Part shown: positions 12,203 to 22,564 of the stretch, piece after piece
Numbering within the stretch: the stretch's first letter is position 1
How the letters are laid out: the number at the start of each line of letters is the position of its first letter
DNA from: Ryuthela nishihirai
Lineage: Eukaryota; Arthropoda; Arachnida; Araneae; Heptathelidae
DNA: 64,000 nucleotides
Assembly: GCA_038380435.1 (NCBI GenBank)
Contig: JAWZYU010000005.1
Coordinates: 33,564,001 to 33,628,000, forward strand
Direction: 5' to 3'
Translations under genes and position numbers: made by a program
The notes under the pieces: generated by a model
What the model was told of the DNA's origin: nothing
The model's database searches: none
The model's input: the letters and a program-made list of their open reading frames with translations, nothing else

Positions 12203-13060
12203 GTTGATGCAAAAGTAATGGGAAAACATGAGAAATGTAAGAATAGTTATTCCCATGTGTTATTTAATCAAGAACATAATTAGTAATGTCTACTAATGGT
12301 ATGTTCCAGCAATCAACAAGTTTATAGATGCATTCCAGTAGAAACTCTTGTCCTTTTTTGGCAACGAATCGACAATGCATTCTTTCACTTCATTCTGAAA
12401 CTTCCTATCACAGATGAAAATTTTCAGTAATTGGAACAGATAGAAATCTGAGGGATCCAGCAAATGCGGGGGATGCGTCATTTCCCAGCCCAATTGCTGC
12501 AGTTTCTGCTGTGTCCATAATGCAACATGGAGTCTTGTGTTGTCCTGGTGGAACACCTTTTTTTTTTGTTTAGTAATGCTAGGAATTTGGCATTCAGTGC
12601 TGCACTTAAGTGATCTACATGCTCATAGTAAACATCCAAGTTTGTGGTTTACGACTGGTTTGAAAGCTCATGGTAGATGATACCCTTGCAATCCCACCAA
12701 CAACAGAGTATCAGTTCTGGTTTTGCCTAGCCTGGGACAATTCTTCTGCTCGAGACAATGATCTTTTACAGATGTAAATTATCCACTTTTCATCCCCTGT
12801 AATCCAGGGGTGGTCATAAGTCTCAAGTCTGTAGGTGGCCATTTAGAGACGTATGAAAGATTTTGTGCCCCAGAAATAACACTCTTAACTTTAATATCAG
12901 ATTATGTAGTAATGGAGATCCTTTTACACAGCTTGTCATTTGGCATCTGAAATACTGATGGCGTTGTTTCCCATCCTATAAAAGAAAATGGTAACGGATC
13001 CATGAGTAGCTATTCCCTTCAGAAACGCACCATGGTAAAAAAAAAACACTTTCAAGTCTC
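12203..13060 (-). mobile_element. mariner-like transposon fossil, 5'-truncated
   Basis: The right-hand end of the element (CAGGGTTGATGCAAAAGTAA at about 12200) is typical of mariners. On the minus strand, TGDEKWI (first Asp, about 12780-12800), FHQDNTRLHVA with LWTQQKLQQLGWE (second Asp) and DPSDFYLF (third Asp, about 12430) appear in the correct order for a DD34D transposase. Stops and frameshifts are present, and the longest surviving frame is 12293-12556. No matching second terminus was found upstream. Confidence 0.85.
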
Positions 13061-13189
13061 TTGCAGCGGGCCATGGGGCCCCTCTTTATGACCGCCACTG
13101 CTGTAATCATTCTGTCAAGAAAACAATTAGCCTTTTGCCAAGCAAGCAATGGAGCACATACAGTAAAGCGTGCCCATCATGTTCTGCTG

Positions 13190-13315
13190 TGGCCAGGGGC
13201 GGGCGATCGCCTTGGGCACTACGGCACAGGGGGCTCCGAAGGACCCCATGTCGTTTACTACATATTCATTTAAATACATATTTGTAGTAAGCAAGCAGCG
13301 TGTTAAAAGAATATG
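13190..13315. repeat. Dispersed repeat F, copy 1
   Basis: Shares about 115 bp with 22335-22435 (GGCACAGGGG, GAAGG-CCCCAT, CGTTTA, ATATTCATTTAAAT, GTAAGCAAGCAG against GTAGGCAAGCAG). Nature unknown; no terminal repeats seen. Confidence 0.55.
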
Positions 13316-14081
13316 GATTATAAGAATATGAAACATCCAATTTGTATTTATTTTGTTTCCCTTTAGAATAGAACCGTCCAACCCAAACTTGTTGAGGAGG
13401 CACTAAAATACAAACTATATTCCGACAGAGCAGCAGTGGAAAATTCTCAACTTAAAAAGAAAAACATACATTTCAAGAAAACTACTTTAGAATCAAGGAA
13501 ATGTTTTGATTAGAAACAAAAATATACATTTTAAATTAGTATTAGGAATCGGTAAAATCGTTTAGTTATGCACCTAAATATCCTTGGTCGAATGATGGAA
13601 GAAATGAGCCAAATTCGGTATTTTTGTTTTGTGTGTTTTAAGAGCCGTAGATTGAGTGGATCTGCTTTAGATGGTGTTTCGTATTGTTCAAAATCAATTC
13701 ACGCATATTGTCACTCAGCAGATCACTATTTTCCTGGGCAACATCATTGATTCATTAGTGATTTGATTGACAATGAAATGTCACTAATGTCTCGTCCTCT
13801 ATTACGTTTTAGGGTTGAAAAATCTTTCGTGCTTGCAATTCAGTGGAGCTGAATTTTCTTGGTCGATTGAGATCTAAACCTCGTTCTCTTCTTCAGATAA
13901 TCTGATTTTCATTCTCTATCAATGGCGAATAAAATTTTCAAAATTTCTTCCTCCAAAAATTTTACGGAAAGCCATCTCAAACAACAAAATAAAATATAAA
14001 AATTTAACTCAACTGCAAAATTATATGGGGAAGTTTTAACAACTACAAAGTTTCAATTCCAGAAATACTCTATATATATAC
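13316..14081. other. Spacer, nothing recognised
   Basis: AT-rich sequence next to the solo LTR. No coding or RNA signal seen. Confidence 0.4.
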
Positions 14082-14612
14082 TGTTGCAAATTTTAAATGG
14101 ATAGGCACAGAGCGTGAGTATCAATAAGTATATTTTCAAACAAATTATAATACAATGCAAATTATTACAAAAATATCGATAAAATAATTTATAAATAAAC
14201 TACTATCATACGTAAGTCAATAACCCTTTTTCTACAGAGCATACAAGACCAGCTCTGTCTCTTCTACTAAACTACTACCACTTCACTTTGTGATATCTCT
14301 TGAATACCTTCACTTCAGGCGTAAACAATCCTTCGTCTTTTGTTAGATCACTAAATTTATCTTACTAGCAACACAAAACCACCACCCGCACACACCAAAA
14401 AAAGATACTTCTTGTTTTTACTTATCGCGCACTGACTCAGACTATCTGAACCTCCTTTTTGATCTGCACAACTTTTAACATTATTATTCTATCATTTTCT
14501 TTTTCAGGTCGGTTCTACCCGTTCGTTGTATAATTCTCACGCACAAGCATATATGCAGCGTTCACGTCACGTTTTGTCATGAAGTCACTGTAGCGCGTTC
14601 ATCTGTCATAAT
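14082..14612. mobile_element. Solo LTR related to the Gypsy element at 25.4 kb
   Basis: It begins TGTTGCAAATTTTAAATGGA, continues with GAGCGTGAG, ATTATTACAAAA and ATAAATAAAC-like blocks, and ends GTAGCGCGTTCATCTGTCATA. The same order of blocks occurs in the LTRs at 25405-26311 and 26856-27463 (end GTAGCACGTTCATCTGTCGTA). No second LTR or internal region follows, so it is probably a recombination-derived solo LTR. It is clearly diverged from the other two. Confidence 0.7.
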
Positions 14613-17587
14613 ATATATAAAAAATGCGTGTTCTATCTTTGTCGTAGGTCTGGGTTGACCTGTTCTTTTTAGTTTAGCGCATACGTCTGAATCATACCAG
14701 AGAAAGAACCCGAAGGTCCAAGGCCAGCGCTATACTGCACTAGCTGCAAATTTGCCAATAAGCTAACCACAGCTGATGTAAAGTTGGCCGAGCTAATGGC
14801 TGATCTGACGGGGGGCAGCAGCAGATATCCAAGTTCACTCCATGTTGCAAAATAGGTATTGTGTGCAAAATAGGTTCGGTCAACAATAAGTGTCGACCAT
14901 TAGCGCCACCGAGGGGCAGCATGAAACTCTGCCATTGGTGCCACTGGTCAGTAACGACTCCCAGAAATTGCACCTTCAGTTTGAAAAAAATAAATTCCCA
15001 GACAGCAATTCTCTGCCTACTAATGATGCCAAGCCAATCCCTTCAATGTCGCAGCTTGCACCACTACTCTTGGTTAAAGATGTGGTGATTGCTCTTCTAC
15101 CACCGCTTTTGATGTGTACGCAGCTTTAAAAATTGAAGAATCCAACGATAAATCCTTACATGTGTGTGGTACAACAGAAGGAACGGCAATTTGTAAAATT
15201 GTAGCAGATGCGGTGGAACATCATCTGCTACATCATCTACAATTGACGGTGCATCGGTTACGATGGCTATTTCTTGTTCTTGCATCTTTAGTAATATATC
15301 TGACAAGAATGATGTATATGAATGCAGTGAGGGCCGGTTGACGATAGCTATTTTGCAGCCCGGAGCAAACATGAATATTTGCCGCCTTTAGCGAACTTGG
15401 ATTCTGCTGCCCCTTTCTCCAAGCCTGATAATAACAATTTAGCCAATTCGTCATTTTTAAAAGCAATCGAAAAATATGTGCTGAAAAATACGTCATGCTT
15501 ATTCCGGTCAACTTATTGCAACAGTGATAGTTATTTCTTTTCAAATTTGCTGCTCCTAAAACAATGCCACCCAGTGCAGCGGTGTTGCGCGTGTGGTGGC
15601 ACAGCCCCTGAATATAATGGCTCGGTTTCTTCGATAACAAAATCAGATGGAAGATGTATAATGAGGGAGAGACGAGATAAATACGTGTAAATAAAACTAA
15701 ATGTACATTTCATTCTTAACAAGGATTTCTTTTGTAACTAATCATTTTTTCTATAAATTGGTCTCAATTTGAAAAATTTCGATTTATACCGCGATATCCT
15801 AGAACCTATCTACCGTGTAAATCGAGGGACGGGTATAATCTTAGTTCATTAAATTGATTTTGTCTTCAACACAAAAAATAAGAGTGCTTTTATGCCACAA
15901 GGAGTAGTAAAGTTGCGAAGTCCATTTTTACGCCAGTGGATCTCTTAGTACGAGAAGGAACCCTACCTCGTATATCCAGCCGCCCCCCCCCCTAGAGGAA
16001 AAAAAAATGAAATTTTCGGGATCAGCCTCTGCGTTGAAGCATATCTGGCATGATCGTGGAAATGACGTTTGAGATCCTGTTGCTCGGGTATCAGCAGCAG
16101 GATTAGTTGGCATGGCATCTTTCACATAGCATCAAAGAGTCAAGAGCGGTTATATTCGGTAGCCACAGAGACCCAGCGATTGACCCATTTTGAAAAATCC
16201 AACTCCCAAGCAATTCTCTGTTCAAAATGTTCCTCATAGGACAAGACCAATCTTGTTGAAATGAATTCCATAATATCCGATTCTCCAACGGCACTTCCAC
16301 TACTATCACTCCAGATATGCTTCATCGAGCATGCATTGAGATTGATTGTAGACTTGCCCGTACAAAGAATGGTGTTCGTGAAGTTGTTGCATAAAATATC
16401 CTTTTTTTTTGTAACAGTATTAGTATAAAAAAAAGTCATTATTTCATGAGTTATTACTGTTTAATTTTGTGCACATTGCCGGATCTAGTTCCTGTACAGA
16501 GCCGTATGTAGGGGAGGGGTGGAATCAAATAATGATATCCTTTGAGAATGTTAGTAAGAGAAGCAAGAAAAAGAAATTAAATTTACGTAAATGCCGTGCA
16601 TTTTTCCAGAAATTTTTAAAGACCTGTAGAACGGAAGGTAAAATGTTATACTTCAATGAATTTCAGTCTGTTGACTTCCCTTTTTTCCAGCTTCCCCCCC
16701 CCCCCTTCCTTTATTTCTTTTTTTTTTTGTTACTAATCCGAGCCTGGTCTGGTAAATATAATTTTATTGTTAGTGTAAACAGGATTCTTGGCATAGTGGT
16801 TTTGTCTACCACTACTGAGTGGTAATCAAATAGTACACGGGGTGTAATGTTATTAGAATGAAGCGTAAACAACAGTTCAGACTATTTCTAGGCAAAGTTC
16901 ATATTGCAATGTGGTTCGTAATGTAGACCAGAAGGTTAAATTATACTCACTTTTGAATTCAGGTAACATTCCTATTTTTTGCCACACCAGAATTTTGGGA
17001 AGGGTTGCTGGTTTCTGCTCCTCCTCCTCCTATCCTGACTCATAGTACGTCCTTTTTATGATTGGAAAGATGTCTGCCGGATGGTTTGGTGAAAAGCTCT
17101 GACGCCACAAGGCACCATCCATGCCAGTGTTTTGCTCTAAGCTGGAGAAAACCCCTCCACACACAGGCGGCTAGTGCGGAAGAAAAAAGAGGGATCAAGA
17201 TACCACAAAATTTTCATTAAAGTGTCAATCAGATTTCATTTTCTGTTGAACGAATTTAATAGAAATGTTTTGTAGCATCTTGTGCAAGATCTGTTTAAAA
17301 AAGATTAGACCTTGCTCCCACCCGTTTCCATTGGAAGAAGCCCCATAAAAGCACCTTCTCTTCCCAGTAAGCACTAACCCCCAGGGCTCTCGTCTAACAT
17401 TACTTCATTACAGGGAAACTGCCTTGTCATCTTCTGCCATCAAATTCGTCGATGAGATCCTCGTTGTGGATGTGTCCGGAAACTTCTTCTGGTGTCTTGG
17501 AGGCAAAAATGGGTGACAATGTTACATCTGGTTAAAAAAATGTTCATATGAGAATATATCACATCTAATACTCAAGCTTATCACCAT
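14613..17587. other. 3-kb region with unassigned open frames
   Basis: Overlapping open frames occur on both strands at 14740-15690 and on the minus strand at 15928-16439. None carries a motif I recognise. The less AT-biased 14.8-15.7 kb part could be a decayed retrotransposon interior, given the adjacent solo LTR, but no protease, RT or integrase signature is visible. C tracts lie near 15961-15973 and 16690-16702. The piece at 16478-16560 starts GCCGGATCTAG, resembling 35340-35395 (CCGGATTTAG then GAGAATG-TAGTAAG). Confidence 0.4.
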
Positions 17588-17735
17588 ATTTTGAAACTAT
17601 ATTTACAGAAGAAAATTCGGACATGCGATTGAATTGATAAATATTTCAAGACACCTTTATGGTCTTCCAATTCGCGCTCTTCCCTTCACGGGAACTTCCG
17701 GTCCTGATGACGTTTTCCTGGAACTTCTGGGCACC
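17588..17735. repeat. Left arm of a large inverted repeat
   Basis: About 150 bp are the reverse complement of 20405-20563 (shared AAACTATATTTACAGA, GACATGCGATTGAATTG, CGCGCTCTTCCCTTCACGGG). On the minus strand this copy reads CATAAAGGTGTCTTG, lacking two bases of the GTAAGT splice-donor-like sequence in the other copy. Confidence 0.85.
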
Positions 17736-18026
17736 TTGTAATCTGAACCAAAGGAAGAAAAACAAAGCATTAAAGGAGTAGATGATTTCATCAACATTTT
17801 TAAGAACTTTAAAAAAAAATTAGGTTTTCCACTTTTTTTAACAAAATTAAAATATACATGCTTTATATAATTGATTCTACTGTTCAAATATTAACAAAAC
17901 GAAAAATTCTTATTAATAGGAAGAATAAAATGATTTAAGTAATAGACACAGCTGGTTAAATATTATTTATTATTTTTTAATTTATACAAGATATCAACAG
18001 ACTGAATGCAGAAAAGACACCCAAAG

Positions 18027-18435
18027 GGTTGGGTTGTTTTACCTATGAGCGGCACTTTTTTGCACACCATGGGCTAAATGGCCAGGTCACATGGACCCCG
18101 AAGGCTCAGAGAAGGTTGGGGGAGGGTACCCACTGGAACAGCTGTTGGGAGACAGATGGTAGCCTCCCGTCAAGGCCATCCAGCGTGTTCTTTAACGTGC
18201 ACAGGGTATGTTTCTCCCGCACACGAGGCCACGGCTTAACGTCCCATCCGACGGACAGCGGCCTTTCGAAGCCCATCGGTATCCCCTACTGACCATGGGC
18301 AGGGCAGGGAATTTTGCAGAGATAAAGCTCGGTTAAGCTTGCAGAGATAATCTGTAGTTCCCAGGTTCGGGACTCGAACCTGGGAACTACAGATTACGAG
18401 CCTGGCGCGCTACCGACTGAGCCACCCCCGCCCCT
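18027..18435 (-). mobile_element. SINE-A copy with 15-bp target-site duplication
   Basis: Full-length SINE-A with the head at the right end (minus strand), flanked by perfect repeats of AAAAGACACCCAAAG at 18012-18026 and 18436-18450. Near the head it contains a hairpin not found in other copies (see 18348-18396). Confidence 0.92.
18348..18396. repeat. Snap-back hairpin within SINE-A
   Basis: A perfect 22-bp inverted repeat with a 5-base loop (GGACT) duplicates the B-box part of the tRNA head in reverse (TAATCTGTAGTTCCCAGG and its complement). It replaces the normal GACCCAGCTG junction. Confidence 0.85.
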
Positions 18436-19074
18436 AAAAGACACCCAAAGAACAATAAACTTTCTCCAGAGATTTTAGCTTATATATAGATTAATGATAA
18501 GAGTTGGTGATATTATTTCCCGCTCAGTGCTCTTTTGAACGACTTCAGGTTCTGTCGCATACTCCCCAAGCGGTGAGTGGACGCTAATACTTTCCCAATG
18601 GGCAATGTAGGGCATTGAGTTGGCGGAATACCAGAAAGGTGTGGAAGTCGCGCCATAGCCACTTGAAGAAATATTTAACTACCAATATATATATTAGATG
18701 ATATAAAAATGTAATTCACTCTATTTGAATATATCAAAACACTCGGTAAATATAATTAGCTGTTCAAAGAGGAACAACAGGAAGATTGCCAAAATAATTA
18801 TAATCCAATTTCGAGTTCAAATCAAATGAGACATCCACTGTTGTGAGTGAAGGGTTCCTCAAGCTCCCATTTTTATTCAGTTTATAACAAATCATATATA
18901 CCTTACTAGTGAATTTTCTGTTAGCAGACCGAAACGGTCAGATTATCAACGTTGTAACTAACCATAGCTAACTTTATAACGAAATAAAATTGAATATTTT
19001 ATTTTTTCAGTTTAGGTAACCAAGATTGTCCCCATCTTTCTGGTATCGTTATGCAGTCCCCAGATTAGAGTTCT

Positions 19075-19360
19075 ACCTGAGCCAACGTTGAGATTTATCT
19101 CCACAAATCTCCTAGCCCTGCCCTCAATCAGTAAGGGACACTGATGGGCTAGGAAAGGCCACTGTCCATCAGATGAACATTAAGCCATGACCCGTGACCC
19201 CCACAAACTTTAAAGGACACACTAGATGACCTTGACAGGAGGCTACCATCTATTTTCTAACAGCTGTCCAGTGGGTCCCCTCCCCCCTAACCTTTTCTGA
19301 GCACTCAGGATACCTGGCCATTAACCCTATTATATGCAGCTCAGAGGTAAAACAACCCAA
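19075..19360 (+). mobile_element. SINE-A copy, 5'-truncated and diverged
   Basis: It starts near CCAACGTTGAGATTTATCTCC and runs to CAGAGGTAAAACAACCC. The tRNA head is mostly missing. Its last 19 bp form the start of the tandem duplication described next. Confidence 0.8.
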
Positions 19361-19376
19361 CTCTAGTATCATAAAT

Positions 19377-19563
19377 ACCCCCTCAAGCAGCTGCTTGCCA
19401 CAGAGGTCTGACAGGAGCCTATCAGTTTATATGCCACAGAAGAAGATCTGAGAGGATGGCAGGACCTCAGCAGAAAAATGACACAAACATCCATTCCTTA
19501 CCAGGGGCTCGAACCCAGGTCCCATAGATCAGTAACCAAGCACGCTACCACTCGGCCACGGGA
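19377..19563 (-). mobile_element. SINE-B copy in duplication unit 1
   Basis: Minus-strand SINE-B from CCCCCTCAAGCAGCTGCTTG to the head (GGCTCGAACCCAGG, ACTCGGCCACGG). Confidence 0.88.
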
Positions 19564-19658
19564 AGCACCGAGTAAACGGAGATATTCAAGGTGTAAGCCT
19601 TGCACGTCTCTGTCTACTCAGTTCAGAGGTAAAACAACCCAACTCTAGTATCATAAAT

Positions 19659-19842
19659 ACCCCCTCAAGCAGCTGCTTGCCACAGAGGTCTGACAGGAGC
19701 CTGTCAGTTTATATGCCACAGAAGATCTAAGAGGATGGCAGGACCTCAGCAGAAAAATGACACAAACATCCATTCCTTACCAGGGGCTCGAACCCAGGTC
19801 CCATAGATCAGTAACCAAGCACGCTACCACTCGGCCACGGGA
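19659..19842 (-). mobile_element. SINE-B copy in duplication unit 2
   Basis: Second copy of the same SINE-B, produced by the tandem duplication and not by a new insertion: its flanks are duplicated with it. Confidence 0.88.
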
Positions 19843-20330
19843 AGCACCGAGTAAACGGAGATATTCAAGGTGTAAGCCTTGCACGTCTCTGTCTACTCAG
19901 TTAACGCATAGATTTTATAGTAACAAAACACACGAGAAATAACTCCTGAGCTAAAGAATAGTCAAATAACAACAGAATGCCTGCTAATTCCCTAATGAAA
20001 TCCCAATACATTAAATATTCCCTAATAACCATTTCTTAGCAATGCGATTTTACAGACGTCCACACTAAATGCAGTGCAACCAATCTTCTGAACATCCAAC
20101 GCCCAACGAATAGCAAGGATATTGTCTAAACAAATAGAAACATACATTACATATATTCACTACGGCATAAACCCCTTGATTAGATAAATGGAATATTGAG
20201 AGTTAGGCTTACCTTCACAGAAGAGGATGTCAAGATCACCACAGGCAGTGCCAGGAACCCGTTTATTAGTCCTGGTGCTCAGGGAAAACACTCAACTGAG
20301 CACGACTTCACGTTGCTGCTTGAAGTTACT

Positions 20331-20398
20331 CCACGTTGCTACTTGAGATACTGGTTGGAGTAGGCCTACTCCAACCAGTATCTCAAGTAGCAACGTGG
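20331..20398. repeat. Perfect 68-bp palindrome
   Basis: CCACGTTGCTACTTGAGATA leads to the centre TAGGCCTA, then the exact reverse complement, with no loop. It abuts the right arm of the larger inverted repeat. Confidence 0.92.
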
Positions 20399-20404
20399 TT
20401 CCAG

Positions 20405-20563
20405 GAAAACGTCATCAGCAGTTCCAGGAAAACATCAGGACCGGAAGTTCCCGTGAAGGGAAGAGCGCGAATTGGGAGACCATAAAGGTAAGTCTTGAAA
20501 TATTTATCAATTCAATCGCATGTCCGAATTTTCATCTGTAAATATAGTTTCGAAACAGCAACG
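20405..20563. repeat. Right arm of the large inverted repeat, with splice-donor-like site
   Basis: Reverse complement of 17588-17735 with about 95% visible identity. Additional internal copy of GTTCCAGGAAAAC at 20403-20440. On the plus strand ACCATAAAG|GTAAGTCTTG is a consensus 5' splice site, with an open frame through the preceding bases. This suggests an exon end of an unidentified transcript or element. Confidence 0.8.
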
Positions 20564-20647
20564 CCACCAAGCTCCAATGGGAAGTGACAAATGATAAAAG
20601 TCCACAGTAAAGAACACTTCTCGACAGTAAATATATTTTTCATTGTT

Positions 20648-20852
20648 TCATAACGAATGTTTCTGTTTCGTACAACAAACGTCTGCGACTTGGCTTGTCA
20701 GGAAAGTCAACACAATGAATACCATCGTTCTTCACAGCGTTGCCAATGGCATACTCAAAAACTTTCAATGGAAGTTGATATGTGTCAATGTAATTTCTTA
20801 AAATTGCAACTTCATGTTCGAAGTTTTGGAGATTTCCCCAGAAAAAATGTTA
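20648..20852 (-). other. Unrecognised exon-like reading frame
   Basis: A 67-codon minus-strand frame ends in a stop at 20648-20650 and has no initiating Met at its upstream limit, as an internal or terminal exon would. Its amino-acid mix is protein-like, unlike most frames here, with stretches such as ILRNYIDTYQLPLKVFEYAI, HCVDFPDKPSRRRLLYETE and a final VMKQ. I cannot assign a family. It may be a terminal exon of a host gene or a transposon protein. The nearest upstream stop on this strand is just before CATTTTTTCTGG. Confidence 0.35.
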
Positions 20853-21461
20853 GGTAGGGGTAAAATCCAAACCTTTCCTCTTCCAAACACACATACTTGG
20901 ATACATCTAGAGTTACCAACCATGCCTTATGATTAATATTTTTCCGCTTCCCGTACGAACTCCATACGGGAAGGTTTGAATAAGGCTGAATCGATCTGAC
21001 TGAGAGTACTGCAGATCACGTGACGTGCATTAGGTCGAATATAAGAAATGAACCTTAGGGACAAGGCAAACTCCACTAAAGAGTATAATCTCTCTTGAAT
21101 TCAGATGTAGCTTGAAGCCATTGTAAATCATCCAGCCAATTTTGGTTAATTGCTCAAAGAAAGACCTTTGCTAATCGCGCATGAGCAACATGTGCCGAAG
21201 TTTCAATTCTCATCACAGATATATAATATTCTGATCTGGAAAGTATATATTGAATCGGAATGGCAAAAATTAATGGTAATAAGCCTTTTGTGAAATCTTG
21301 AATTTTTAAAAGCAATATTCAACGTATAATATTCATAGGACTGGTAAAACTTTAAATAAAAATTGAATTTTCATTTCAATTTTCTATTTTGTTTTATTGA
21401 AATTCATATTAAGAAATAATCGAAACAGAGGCGAAAACAATACTTTACCACGATAACGCCA

Positions 21462-21620
21462 GACACTGATGGGCTTGGACCTGCCCCCGTCACCCGGATG
21501 CGAGAATAAGCCATGGCTCCATGTACAGAGAGAGGTTGGCGCATTCGGTAGGAAACCAATTTGAATCCGATATTTTTAGATTCAAAAACAGACTGTGGTT
21601 GTGTTGACTCTGGTTTTGGT
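21462..21620 (+). repeat. Diverged SINE-A-like flank repeat
   Basis: Starts with a SINE-A body piece (CACTGATGGGCTTGGA) and continues with AAGCCATGGCTCC and GAGGTTGG. The latter half resembles 22040-22150, so one unit lies on each side of the SINE-A at 21633-22008. Confidence 0.5.
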
Positions 21621-21632
21621 GAGAGACATAAA

Positions 21633-22008
21633 TGGACTTGGGTTGTTTAACCTTTGTGTGCCACTTTTTTTGCACACCATGGGCTAAATGGCCAGGTCAC
21701 ATGGACCCCAAAGGCTCAGAGAAGGTTGGGGGGATGGGACCCACTAGAACAGCTGTTGAGAGACAGATGGTAGCCTCCCATCAAGGCCATCCAGCGTGTT
21801 CTTTAACGTGCACAGAGTATGGCTTTTTTCCACACACGGGCCACGGCTTAATATCCCATCCGATGGAAGGTGGCCTTTCCAAGACCATCGGTGTCTTCTA
21901 CTGACCATGGGCAGGGAATTTTATGGATAAACCTTAACGCTGAACCAGCTAGGACTCGAACTTGGGAACTACAGATTACGAGCCTGGAGCGCTACCAACT
22001 AAGCCACC
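21633..22008 (-). mobile_element. SINE-A copy
   Basis: The tail begins TTGGGTTGTTTAACCT on the left and the tRNA-like head ends at AACTAAGCCACC on the right, so the element reads on the minus strand. Some internal decay (GGGATGGGACCC, CACACGGGCC). No clear target-site duplication. Confidence 0.85.
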
Positions 22009-22319
22009 TTGAAAATGCCACCATCAGTCAGATGGAAAAATAAGCCATGGCTCCGTATACAGAAAAAGGAGGTTGGTTCATTAGGGAAAATACCAGCTTA
22101 AATCTGATTTTCTGAGAATCAGGTACCGACTCCGGCTGTTGGTTTCTTACCGTTTTTTTATTTGCTAACTGCACTCTGACAAGGTGGGAAATGCAGTCTT
22201 CAGTAGGATGGAACATTAATCCTTTTTCTACGATACCACCTCCATGAAGGCGAGGATTTTAAATGAACTTGTCCGATTAATGCTATTCCTTCTCCTGCAT
22301 TATCTCCTACCAGGGCCAG

Positions 22320-22435
22320 CACAAGAGGCAAAGTGGGTGATAGCCCTGGCCCTATGGCACAGGGGATGCTGAAGGCCCCATATCGTTTATTATATATTCA
22401 TTTAAATTATAAATTTATAGTAGGCAAGCAGTGTG
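22320..22435. repeat. Dispersed repeat F, copy 2
   Basis: Matches 13190-13315 (see there). It is followed by GATTCCCCATGAAGCAGG, which is not shared. Confidence 0.5.
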
Positions 22436-22564
22436 GGATTCCCCATGAAGCAGGTTAGGCACTTACCTAGGGGCGCCAATATAAGATGGCGCTATCATTT
22501 ATGTCTTACGATTTATTAAATTAACAAAATTATGTAGGTTCAATTCTTTGGAGTAAAAATACAC

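Larger units (their letters stand above)
19342..19902. repeat. Tandem duplication of about 280 bp
   Basis: Two nearly identical units, 19342-19623 and 19624-19902, each hold the SINE-A tail (CAGAGGTAAAACAACCC), a complete minus-strand SINE-B, and about 60 bp of flank (GAGTAAACGGAGATATTCAA to CTACTCAGTT). The visible differences are a 3-bp indel (GAAGAAGATC against GAAGATC) and a few substitutions. The duplication is therefore younger than both SINE insertions. Confidence 0.92.

Noticed and set aside
15097..15690. Frames of 90-135 codons on both strands as possible new genes
   Set aside because: Overlapping in opposite directions, no recognisable domain and no clear gene structure; kept only as an unassigned region.
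20946..20973. Small hairpin CTTCCCGTA / TACGGGAAG as a regulatory element or terminator
   Set aside because: A 9-bp stem is within chance expectation, and nothing around it suggests a function.
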